This document shows positions 1 to 5,779 of a stretch of 7,305 nucleotides of DNA, one piece after another (the first letter of the stretch is position 1; every line of letters begins with the position of its first letter). Under the pieces are notes generated by a model. That model saw only the letters and a list, made by a program, of their open reading frames with translations, did no database searches and was not told where the DNA came from. Where the stretch lies: the NCBI GenBank assembly GCA_030610915.1, contig JAUWQS010000076.1, positions 1 to 7,305 of the forward strand, read 5' to 3'. Source of the DNA: Pseudomonadota bacterium. GTDB taxonomy: Bacteria > Desulfobacterota > Syntrophia > Syntrophales > JADFWA01. The position numbers and the translations under genes were made by a program.

Positions 1-165
1 GATAAGGTCTTTGAGGAAGATGGCATCACATTCGTGATAGACGAAAAATTATTTGAACAGGTGAAGCCTGTAAACATAGATTTCATTACTACGTACAGAG
101 GCTCAGGGTTTTCCATTACCTCCGGCCTGTCCGGTGGTTCATGCGGAGGAAGCTGCTGCGGTTGA
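1..165 (+). CDS. HesB/IscA-like Fe-S cluster carrier, C-terminal part (5' end outside window)
   Basis: The first frame is open from base 1 to a TGA at 163-165, followed directly by TAA, and gives the last 54 residues of a protein. The fragment has the A-type carrier pattern: a short beta-rich stretch (GITFVIDEKLFEQ, residues 8-20), a 'VNIDFI...GSGFSIT' segment (24-40) and a glycine/cysteine-rich end with Cys at 48, 52 and 53. Proteins of the IscA/HesB fold hold an Fe-S cluster or iron through C-terminal cysteines and pass it to apo-proteins in the cytoplasm; here the C-x3-CC arrangement differs from the classic C-x-C of IscA, as in the HesB-like branch common in anaerobes. The start and any upstream Fe-S genes are not visible. 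The family call is by recognition of the C-terminal pattern only, so the exact paralogue is uncertain. Confidence 0.72.
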   Translation, partial: DKVFEEDGITFVIDEKLFEQVKPVNIDFITTYRGSGFSITSGLSGGSCGGSCCG

Positions 166-288
166 TAAAGATAATGCCTGGAATAGATTGCTGCCGTCGG
201 CAAATGAGGGGCAAAACGCATGAGCTTTGTGGCGCATGTATCAAAAGAGATTCTGTTCTTTTTCAATGAGATATCAATTTATCGTATC

Positions 289-557
289 AGCTCAATAAAT
301 AGGGGGATTACATTTTTAAAGTGTTGGTCTCGAACCACGATAAGCGTTCACCGAACATTGAAATTAGAAATTAGAAACTGGAAATTCAGCCTTCATGCTT
401 TTGTACTGCTCGGCTGAGCTCACGCTGAAGTCTGTCAACTCGTAAATTCGTTTCATCTCTCCCAAATTTCTAATTTCCAATTTCAAGTTTCACGCCGTGA
501 ATGGCTAAGATTCACAATCACTCTTACATATTGGGGGTTGCCCCTATTTATTGAGCT
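289..557. mobile_element. Element A: 269-bp MITE-like element with 17-bp perfect terminal inverted repeats
   Basis: The ends are AGCTCAATAAATAGGGG at 289-305 and its exact reverse complement at 541-557. Inside, two arrays of period-7 GAAATTN units face each other (360-386 and 464-491), so most of the element is an imperfect palindrome. There is no transposase and no clear target-site duplication (left flank TATC, right flank ATTA). The right half (424-557) is identical over 134 bp to the inverted copy at 7172-7305, and a shorter relative lies at 5680-5764. Such non-autonomous palindromes are mobilised by transposases elsewhere in the genome; which one is unknown, although the IS200/IS605 TnpA remnant at 5019-5219 shows that family has been present. 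A 30-codon frame on the minus strand (456-364, starting MKRIYELTDFS) lies inside it, with no evidence that it is expressed. Confidence 0.72.
360..491. repeat. Facing arrays of a 7-bp GAAATTN repeat inside element A
   Basis: At 360-386 the plus strand reads GAAATTA, GAAATTA, GAAACTG, GAAATT. At 464-491 it reads four units of the complement (AAATTTC, TAATTTC, CAATTTC, AAGTTTC). The two 27-base arms pair with about five mismatches and enclose a roughly 78-base loop. The same second array recurs in the identical copy near 7238-7265. Confidence 0.75.
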
Positions 558-634
558 ATTACCTTTGATCCCAAGTTTCTCTTTCCAATGTTGTTCCCAT
601 TTATCTTTGGAGTATTGCCTAATCATGATCATTT

Positions 635-760
635 GTAACTACTTACGTAGTCAGGCTGAAGGTACCCGAAAAACACAATTGCCGCACCTTGGAGGAGAAG
701 CAACAAATTTTTGCATTAAACATGACTTTAAAGTGTGCAATATTCCTCTTTTTCTTGGTT
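635..760 (+). repeat. Element B, degenerate left copy
   Basis: This stretch starts GTAACTACTTACGTAGTC and matches, at roughly 85 % by eye, the reverse complement of the complete element at 5780-5956. The copies share the core words TACCCGAAAAACAC, TTTTTGCAT, AAACATGACTT and AAAGTGTGCA. This copy has a single CTTCAGC heptamer (as GCTGAAG) where the other copy has a 22-base expansion. Its far terminal repeat is not recognisable: similarity fades near 760, before the butyrate kinase stop at 809. The rest of the gene-free interval 558-808 is T-rich and shows nothing else I can name, and no clear rho-independent terminator for the operon. Confidence 0.65.
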
Positions 761-808
761 GGGCGCCCTCTTTTCAGACTTGTCTTCTTTTCCATGAGCA
801 CAATATTA

Positions 809-1891
809 TTATTGGTATTTTTTTACCTCTTCCTCTCTCCTCAATACCCGCAGCGCCCCTTCTGCCATTGTTGTCATTTCATCTTCGCCAGGGTATACAA
901 AAATCCGGGCAAGAAAATCTACCCATTCCACAATCCAGTCGACCAGCATTTCTGAGCGAGCCAGCCCGCCAGTCAGCACAACCCCGTCAACCCCGCCCTT
1001 GAGGACAACAAAAAAGGCCCCAATCTCCTTAGCAATCTGATAGGCCATGGCCTGATATATCAACTTCGCATCTTCGTTGCCGCCATTAATCATTTTTTCC
1101 ACTTCCGTGGCATCTGTCGTGCCAAGATATGCGCAAAGCCCGCCTTCCCCAGCCAGCTTTTTCTGTAACTGTTCTTTACTGTATTTTCCTGAAAAGGCAA
1201 GACCGATCAAATCCATAGTCGGCAGGCTTCCAGCTCTTTCCGGGGTGAAAGGTCCTTCACTCAATCCATGAGTACAATCAATTACCTGTCCCCTTTTATG
1301 CGCGCCAATGGTTATCCCTCCCCCCAGATGCGCCACAATAAGATTAATGTCCTCATACCTTTTGCCTATCTCAGCCGCAGCCCTTCTTGCCGCCGCCTTC
1401 TGGTTAAGGGCATGAAAGCCGCTCTTCCGTTCAAACTCAGGAAGTCCGGAAATTCTGGCCAGTTGTTGAAACTCATCGGTGCTCGGAGGATCTGTTACAA
1501 TCGACTCTACCCCATATCTCCTTGACATATCAAGGGCTATTGCAGGTCCCAGTGCAGATGGATGCCTGGCATATCTGCCCGTAATCAGATCATCACACAT
1601 CGCTTCACTGATTTCATAAACTCCTGCCGGTCCGGGCTTGCCCACACCACCACGACTGATGACAATGTCCATCTCCTTCATGTCGATATTATGCCTGCTT
1701 ATAAATTTCAGGACATCTTTTTCCCTCGGTGGAAGCTGATCCTCAAGATATCTGTATTGAGCCAATTCCGCGCCACTGTACACAATAGTCTCGCTGGCCA
1801 CAATATTCATTACCTTGGACCCTGAACCCTGAACCCTAAAAACGGTTATCTTAGTTGAAGTGGATCCAACATTAATCACCAGTATATTCAT
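809..1891 (-). CDS. buk: Butyrate kinase
   Basis: This 360-residue protein is a butyrate kinase of the acetate kinase/ASKHA superfamily (butyryl phosphate + ADP = butyrate + ATP, reversible, cytoplasmic). Visible motifs: the N-terminal phosphate loop NVGSTSTK (residues 7-14), the ISG-x-P-x-x-ERKS-x-FHALNQKA block (about 148-166), VAHLGGGITIGAHKRG (186-201), EGPFTPERAG (212-221) and the adenosine-site VVLTGGLA (314-321). Length is at the usual 355-360. ATG at 1891 is preceded by GAGGT with a 7-base gap. It is the last gene of the minus-strand operon, 33 bp after the second Ptb-like gene. Odd point: residues about 19-25 (RVQGSGS) are encoded by three ACCCTGA-type heptamers and look like a small insertion after the first beta strand. 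Isobutyrate or another short acid could be the real substrate. Confidence 0.95.
   Translation of the reverse strand: MNILVINVGSTSTKITVFRVQGSGSKVMNIVASETIVYSGAELAQYRYLEDQLPPREKDVLKFISRHNIDMKEMDIVISRGGVGKPGPAGVYEISEAMCDDLITGRYARHPSALGPAIALDMSRRYGVESIVTDPPSTDEFQQLARISGLPEFERKSGFHALNQKAAARRAAAEIGKRYEDINLIVAHLGGGITIGAHKRGQVIDCTHGLSEGPFTPERAGSLPTMDLIGLAFSGKYSKEQLQKKLAGEGGLCAYLGTTDATEVEKMINGGNEDAKLIYQAMAYQIAKEIGAFFVVLKGGVDGVVLTGGLARSEMLVDWIVEWVDFLARIFVYPGEDEMTTMAEGALRVLRREEEVKKYQ
1819..1839. repeat. ACCCTGA heptamer x3 within the buk coding sequence
   Basis: The plus strand reads ACCCTGA, ACCCTGA, ACCCTAA. On the coding (minus) strand these 21 bases are in frame and specify Arg-Val-Gln-Gly-Ser-Gly-Ser near the N-terminus of butyrate kinase, so reading is preserved. 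Confidence 0.8.
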
Positions 1892-1906
1892 GTTACGGAC
1901 CTCGTT

Positions 1907-1978
1907 AAAAACAGTGGTCAGTGGTCAGTGGTCAGTGGTCAGTATTTTCTGACCACTGTTCACTAACCACTGTTTTTT
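1907..1978. repeat. AGTGGTC heptamer palindrome between ptb-like 2 and buk; possible attenuator
   Basis: Four AGTGGTC units (1913-1940) are followed, after about 10 bases, by three facing units (GACCACT, GTTCACT, AACCACT; 1951-1971). The outer flanks also pair (AAAAAC at 1907-1912 with GTTTTT from 1972), giving AAAAACAGTGGT / ACCACTGTTTTT ends. In the minus-strand transcript this is a strong hairpin followed by a U run, so it has the form of a bidirectional intrinsic terminator and could lower buk expression relative to the upstream genes. It also contains the stop codon and the last 15 or so codons of the preceding gene. The structure is plain from the sequence; the regulatory role is inference. 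Confidence 0.7.
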
Positions 1979-2881
1979 ACCATCTTCGTCGCAGAGCAAG
2001 ACCGCTATCGCAATCTCTGTGAGCTTGTTGTCAGTCGAAACAAAAGGCAAATCCAGGATAACAGGACTGCTTGTCCCCATCAAAACGCCTGCCATAGGCA
2101 TCCTGCCGACAAAAACAAATAACTGGCTCAACGAATATCCTGCTTCGATATCCGGAGCCAGATAGATATCAACATTGCCGGTAACAATACTGCTGACCCC
2201 TTTTCTGGCCGCCGCCTTCTCACTCACCGCACAATCAATATCCAGAGGCCCTTCAATAGTAACATCACCAAACTGTTTTCTTCCCGACATCCTGGAAAGA
2301 ACCGCCGCATCGAGAGTCGAGGGAATGGCCGGATTGACCTGTTCAATAGCGGCAAGGGCCGCAATCTTTGGCGATCTGATTCCCAGAATATTCGCAAGTC
2401 TGACCGCATTTTCCACAATCGCCTTTTTTTCGGCAAGGGTTGGAAAGTTGTTAACATAGGAATCAGTTACCATCGCCAATCTGTCTCTTTGCGGCATCTC
2501 AAATAGAGACACAAAACTTGTCAGGCTGCTACGTAAAATGCTATTTTCCCCATCCTGGATTGCATCTACAAAAAATTGATGTGGCACTGCCCCCTGCATC
2601 AAAATATCTCCCCTGTTCTCCTTGATCATGCTAAGGGCTGTGGAGACTGATTCCCGATAATCGGGTTTATCAATTATCTCGCAATTTCCTGTTAAGCTGG
2701 GGGTTTCTCTCAGCATTTCTTCAATTGTTTTACCATCGCCGACAAATATCGGAACGATAAGACCGGATGTCACCGCATCTGATACAACTTTTATAATTCT
2801 TCCGTCTTGTGCGGGAGATAGTATCAATCTTTTTTTGCCCCGCCTCTGTGCGCTGGCTACTACTTCCGCAAAATTAACCAC
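1925..2881 (-). CDS. Phosphate butyryltransferase-like protein 2 (mid-region motifs kept, C-terminal motifs lost)
   Basis: 318 residues of the phosphate acetyl/butyryltransferase fold (acyl-CoA + phosphate = acyl phosphate + CoA). Family features kept: VGDGKTIEEML (47-57), VNPAIPSTLDAAVLSRM (182-198), EGPLDIDCAVSEKAA (210-224) and DIEAG (244-248). Changes against the Ptb pattern I know: MKG-type to MQG (95-97), the TD-x-x-x-NIAPD block to TDSYVNNFPT (139-148), EAGN to EAGY (249), and the C-terminal S-R-x-D block to L-P-F-V (278-281). The Arg of that last block corresponds to the catalytically important Arg310 of Methanosarcina Pta. Start is GTG at 2881, with GAGG about 10 bases upstream; 19 bp after the preceding Ptb-like gene. 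The tail after about residue 302 (QWLVNSGQKILTTDH) is encoded by the AGTGGTC palindrome and is probably not ancestral. It may be a partner subunit of the adjacent paralogue. Confidence 0.85.
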   Translation of the reverse strand: MVNFAEVVASAQRRGKKRLILSPAQDGRIIKVVSDAVTSGLIVPIFVGDGKTIEEMLRETPSLTGNCEIIDKPDYRESVSTALSMIKENRGDILMQGAVPHQFFVDAIQDGENSILRSSLTSFVSLFEMPQRDRLAMVTDSYVNNFPTLAEKKAIVENAVRLANILGIRSPKIAALAAIEQVNPAIPSTLDAAVLSRMSGRKQFGDVTIEGPLDIDCAVSEKAAARKGVSSIVTGNVDIYLAPDIEAGYSLSQLFVFVGRMPMAGVLMGTSSPVILDLPFVSTDNKLTEIAIAVLLCDEDGKKQWLVNSGQKILTTDH

Positions 2882-2900
2882 AATCTCTCAACCTCATATC

Positions 2901-3809
2901 TTATTTCATTCTGTCTGCCACAACAACGCCCATGGCTATCTCTCTCATAATCGATGCGCTGAAATCGGACCGGGAAGGTATAATCACAGCTCCCTTTGAA
3001 GTAATGACCAAAGATGCCCTGGTTACATTCAGAAAAAAGTCCGTCTTACACAGGATATTCCCGGTATCAAGGTTCGGAACAAGTAAAATTTCAGGCAGGT
3101 TCTTTATATCAATATCTCTGTAGCTTGAAAGCCGTCCCTCTTGCCCTAAAAAAATATCCGACAGGGAGGTGGCTTCTAAAATCTCACACTCCCCAAAATT
3201 ACCTGAAGCAGCCGCACTCTTCAATAACTGAGCATCTCGATAAGAATCGGCCGGTCCGCCAATCTCTCTCCGGCTTGAGAGCACAGAGACACTCGGTCTC
3301 GAGTAACCGAGAAGATGAAACAGAAATACCGCATCTTTAACGACTCCCACCTTGGCCTGATAATCAGGCGCAATATTCACGCCGGTATCAGTAAAGGCAA
3401 TAAAGTGATCAAGCTCCGGAATCTCCCATAGAGATATAACGCTTATTTTTTTTCCTGATCCGGCCTTTGATTCTTCTCTTATTATCGAACGGTAGATGTA
3501 GGAAGTTGGGATCTGTCCCTTGCTTTCTATCTCCACATTTCCAGCAAAAAGCATGCTGGCGCCGAGATTGGCAATTGCCTGTCGGTCCACCTCAAAGATC
3601 TTTTCAAAACAGCTGATATCAAATTCCACCTCATCAGCTGTCCGTTCCATCTTTTCTCTGTTACCGATCAAGACAGGCTCGATAAAACCGTTCTGCCAGC
3701 TCTTTTTTATCGCCAGCATGAACTCGCCATCCTCAGGGGCAAGGACTGCCAGTTTTTTGGGACCTTCTTCCTTTGCCAGTTTGATAACATCTTCCAACGT
3801 TCTGATCAC
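2901..3809 (-). CDS. Phosphate butyryltransferase-like protein 1 (C-terminal motifs kept, mid-region motifs lost)
   Basis: 302 residues, about the normal Ptb length. Family features kept: the N-terminal GPKKLAVLAPEDGEF (16-30), VLIGNREKM (46-54), KGQIPT (97-102), FTDTGVNIAPD (139-149), VPNLDTGNILCK (244-255) and PSRSD (278-282) with the expected catalytic Arg280. The usual VNP-x-x-P-x-T-x-DA and DGPLALDNAVS blocks are not recognisable; in their place are SSRREIGGPADSYRDA (168-183) and LEATSLSDIFLGQ (211-223). This loss is the mirror image of the neighbouring paralogue. GTG start at 3809 with a strong GGGGAG six bases upstream; 17 bp separate it from the dehydrogenase frame. The likely role is conversion of an acyl-CoA to acyl phosphate for butyrate kinase, either with the second paralogue as a heteromer or as a divergent single enzyme. 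Confidence 0.85.
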   Translation of the reverse strand: MIRTLEDVIKLAKEEGPKKLAVLAPEDGEFMLAIKKSWQNGFIEPVLIGNREKMERTADEVEFDISCFEKIFEVDRQAIANLGASMLFAGNVEIESKGQIPTSYIYRSIIREESKAGSGKKISVISLWEIPELDHFIAFTDTGVNIAPDYQAKVGVVKDAVFLFHLLGYSRPSVSVLSSRREIGGPADSYRDAQLLKSAAASGNFGECEILEATSLSDIFLGQEGRLSSYRDIDIKNLPEILLVPNLDTGNILCKTDFFLNVTRASLVITSKGAVIIPSRSDFSASIMREIAMGVVVADRMK

Positions 3810-3826
3810 TGAAAACTCCCCTTTAT

Positions 3827-4986
3827 CTACCCCAGGCTGCTCAGGATATCCCTTGAGACGACCAATCTTTGCACCTCGTTGGTCCCTTCATAGATGGATG
3901 TTACTCTTACGTCCCTGTAGTAACGTTCTACCGGAAATTCCTTGGTATATCCGTATCCCCCTAACATCTGAACAGCGGAGTAGCATGCCCTTTCAGCGGC
4001 CTCTGTCGCATACATCTTTGCCATGGATGACTGTCTGCCAAAAAAAACCTGCCCTGCTCCTTTTGATATGCCGCATTCATCAGAAGAAGCCTCGCTGCCT
4101 CTAATTCAGTATAACGATCAGCTATCATCCACTGAATGGCCTGAAAGTTTGTAATTGGCTGGCCAAACTGCACCCTCTCCTTAGCATATTTTATCGCATA
4201 GTCTATGGCGGCCAGCCCGATTCCAAGCGCCAGCGATCCTATGCCGATACGTCCCCCTGCAAGTTCCGCCACCGCAACCCTGAATCCGTCATTGAGCTTG
4301 CCCATAAGACGATCCTTCGGAAAACAACAGTCCTCGAATGTGAGCTCGTTTGTTGAAGAGGCATGCTGTCCCATTTTATGTTCGGCCCTTCCCACCGTGA
4401 AACCCGGATCATCAGGCTCTATAAGAAAACAGCTGATACCCTTCCCTTTTGGAGCTTCCCTGTCCGTTACTGCCCACGTCACAAATACACCGGCATATTC
4501 AGCGCTCGATATGAATATCTTGGAGCCGTTTACGATCCACTTATCGCCATCCAATACCGCTGTGGTACGCACACCAGCCGGATCGGAACCGGCGGAGGTC
4601 TCACTGAGCGCAAAGCTCCCTGCCGGATATTCGCCTGAACATATCTTTGGAACATACTTTTTTTTCTGATCCTCGGAACCGACAGACTGGATCACCTCAG
4701 CCACCATATTGTTGACCGACATGGTCACTCCCGTAGCGGCACATGCTCTGCCAACCTCCGTCATTGCCAGGCTGAAGGCCACAACACCCGCTTCGGAACC
4801 ACCATATTCAGCGCTGACGTTAATGCCCATAAGACCAAGCTCAGCAAGCTTCTTCAGGTTCTTGAGATACATCTCTCTGTCACCCTTCTGATCAAGCCTC
4901 TCCGCCACAGGCGCCAGCTCATTCTGCGCAAAATTTCTCGCCGTATCATGTATGATTTTTTGCTCCTCCGTGAGATCTAAGTTCAT
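3827..4986 (-). pseudogene. Acyl-CoA dehydrogenase, interrupted by one frameshift
   Basis: Two overlapping minus-strand frames make one short-chain-type acyl-CoA dehydrogenase of about 384-386 residues, the family norm. Frame 1 (4986-3961) carries the alpha-helical N-terminal domain, the FAD signature FALSETSAGSDPAG (125-138), W150-IVNGSKIFIS and the RVQFGQPITNFQAIQW block (291-306), then leaves register after QGR (311-313) into about 28 junk residues. Frame 2 (ending at 3827) resumes with MAKMYATEAAERA, the second signature QMLGGYGYTKEFPVERYYRD and IYEGTNEVQRLV, whose Glu is the catalytic base in this family. The break is a T8 run (4047-4040). Start ATG 4986 follows AGGAAGG. As written, frame 1 alone lacks the catalytic Glu, so the gene is dead unless this is a sequencing error or slippage restores the frame. 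First gene of the operon; butyryl-CoA or a branched acyl-CoA is the likely substrate. Confidence 0.88.
4040..4047 (-). other. Frameshift site: T8 homopolymer in acyl-CoA dehydrogenase
   Basis: On the coding strand AGG is followed by eight T and then GG. Removing two T (giving EQGRFFGRQSSMAKM) or adding one (one extra Phe) joins the two frames; the two-base deletion matches the family spacing better. A single -1 slip at U UUU UUG would also join them. Confidence 0.75.
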
Positions 4987-5018
4987 ATCTTCCTTCCTGT
5001 ATTAATTTATTTTCTGTC

Positions 5019-5219
5019 TCACACCCGGACATTAGTTGTTAAATCTATATTTTTCCCCGGTCTTGTGTCAAGAAACAAAATCGAGCGTTCGGTACAAGCG
5101 GATAGTTTCTTTTGTAACTTTTCCTGTTCTTTGATATATTGACGTATCTGGCGCTCATCTAAACCCACTGTGCTGACACAATAGCCTCGTGCCCAAAACG
5201 TCCGACCGAATAATGTTCC
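5019..5219 (-). pseudogene. C-terminal remnant of an IS200/IS605-type (Y1) transposase TnpA
   Basis: The minus strand is open from 5219 (just after an in-frame TAA at 5222-5220) to a TGA at 5021-5019, with no plausible start. It reads GTLFGRTFWARGYCVSTVG followed by LDERQIRQYIKEQEKLQKKL, which is the end of an IS200-type TnpA: FWARGYFVSTVG is a family hallmark, and YIKEQ carries the catalytic Tyr and the metal-ligand Gln of the Y1 active site. The HUH motif and the N-terminal two thirds are missing, so the remnant cannot be active. The last 20 or so residues (after KLSACTERS) look like read-through rather than transposase. It ends 32 bp upstream of the dehydrogenase start, and the putative operon promoter lies within it. 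Confidence 0.75.
5044..5071 (-). promoter_or_regulatory. Candidate sigma-70 promoter of the acd-ptb-ptb-buk operon
   Basis: On the minus strand TTGACA (5071-5066) is a perfect -35 match, followed after 16 bases by TATAGA (5049-5044), 4 of 6 in the -10 consensus. Transcription would start near 5037, giving a leader of about 50 bases before the ATG at 4986. It lies inside the transposase remnant. It is the only good-looking promoter I see upstream of the operon; it is called on sequence alone. Confidence 0.4.
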
Positions 5220-5220
5220 T

Positions 5221-5365
5221 TAAATCAAATTCCTACATCTGCCGTAGTGTCGTGTCAACAGTGAAACGCATAGTGACCATCTGCCCTATCCTATATGGCA
5301 CAGGCAGATTTAAAATAATCAATGCGACACCTTACGCTTGACAGGACAGTAGGGAGTTTGATTTA
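5221..5365. repeat. 145-bp imperfect palindrome, MITE-like
   Basis: Three nested inverted blocks are visible: TAAATCAAATTCCTAC (5221-5236) with GTAGGGAGTTTGATTTA (5349-5365); TAGTGTCGTGTCAA (5245-5258) with TTGACAGGACAGTA (5338-5351), 12 of 14 pairing; and a central ATCTGCC / GGCAGAT (about 5279-5311). No coding frame is evident. It abuts the 5' side of the transposase remnant. The inner pair begins and ends with TA, which would suit an IS630/Tc1-mariner-type MITE, but the outer arms pair beyond it, so the true boundary is unclear. Confidence 0.5.
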
Positions 5366-5386
5366 TTCGACCTGCCTGTGCATGTT

Positions 5387-5427
5387 CCTGTCTGCCGCCT
5401 GTCTGTGCGTGCCCGCACGCAGACAGG
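5387..5427. repeat. GC-rich hairpin and CCTGTCTG-type repeat block
   Basis: CCTGTCTGTGCGTG (5398-5411) pairs across a CCCG loop with CACGCAGACAGG (5416-5427), with a 2-base bulge. The 25 bases at 5387-5411 are repeated exactly, inverted, at 5697-5721. Nearby CCTGCCTGTGC and GGTACAGGCAGATGTAGG are further variants of the same word, so this is a patch of scattered palindromic repeat units. Confidence 0.55.
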
Positions 5428-5478
5428 TGCCGGTACAGGCAGATGTAGGCGGGAATCCGGCAATTACACATAGTTATT

Positions 5479-5500
5479 GATTCCCAATCAAATCGGGAAT
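5479..5500. repeat. REP-like hairpin (ATTCCC...GGGAAT)
   Basis: ATTCCC at 5480-5485 pairs with GGGAAT at 5495-5500 around a short AT-rich loop, followed by GACAAAG. Hairpins of the form ATTCCCG...CGGGAAT-GAC are abundant intergenic repeats in proteobacteria and Desulfobacterota. The following interval, 5501-5679, contains a 64-codon frame with no recognisable features, which I take to be non-coding. Confidence 0.45.
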
Positions 5501-5679
5501 GACAAAGCGACAGAAATTCGGACTTTTTGCGAAACTGTCATGTTTGGGGTAGAAAAAAATAGGCTGTCAAAAAGAGATTTCTTAAAAATAGAAATGGCTG
5601 TCTCTTCTTTTTTGGTCTTGCCGCGCGCACTTCACCATAAAAATCTTGACGTCCTTTCCATAATTAGTTAATTGGTATT

Positions 5680-5764
5680 AGCTTGATAAATAGGGACACG
5701 CACAGACAGGCGGCAGACAGGTCGGAATATTGGAGCTTTTTACTGTTTCATCATTTATTGAGCT
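5680..5764. mobile_element. Short relative of element A (85 bp)
   Basis: The left end AGCTTGATAAATAGGGAC (5680-5697) and right end ATTTATTGAGCT (5753-5764) are inverted versions of one another at 10 of 12 outer positions and match the AGCTCAATAAAT termini of element A at 289. The interior is different: it carries the 25-base inverted copy of 5387-5411 (5697-5721). It is probably an internally rearranged member of the same family. Confidence 0.5.
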
Positions 5765-5779
5765 GACACTTCTTTTTTA

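Noticed and set aside
163..215. TGA of the HesB-like gene as a selenocysteine codon with a downstream bSECIS
   Set aside because: TGA is followed immediately by TAA, and the only nearby stem (TGCC/GGCA near 192-202) is too short and too far to be a convincing bSECIS.
360..491. GAAATTN arrays as a CRISPR array
   Set aside because: The units are 7 bp, contiguous, without spacers of constant length and in two facing orientations; no cas gene is present.
538..1002. 154-codon plus-strand open frame
   Set aside because: It crosses the end of element A, element B and the antisense of butyrate kinase; composition is T/P-rich and it has no family features. The coding strand here is clearly minus.
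3520..4104. 194-codon plus-strand frame
   Set aside because: It is antisense to ptb-like 1 and the dehydrogenase C-terminus, both of which have clear conserved motifs on the minus strand.
5245..5351. Firm assignment of the palindrome to an IS630/Tc1-mariner MITE with TA duplication
   Set aside because: The inverted pairing continues outside the TA-flanked segment, so the boundary and family cannot be fixed from one copy.
5477..5671. 64-codon plus-strand frame in the repeat region
   Set aside because: It starts inside a REP-like hairpin, has no good ribosome site and no recognisable domain.
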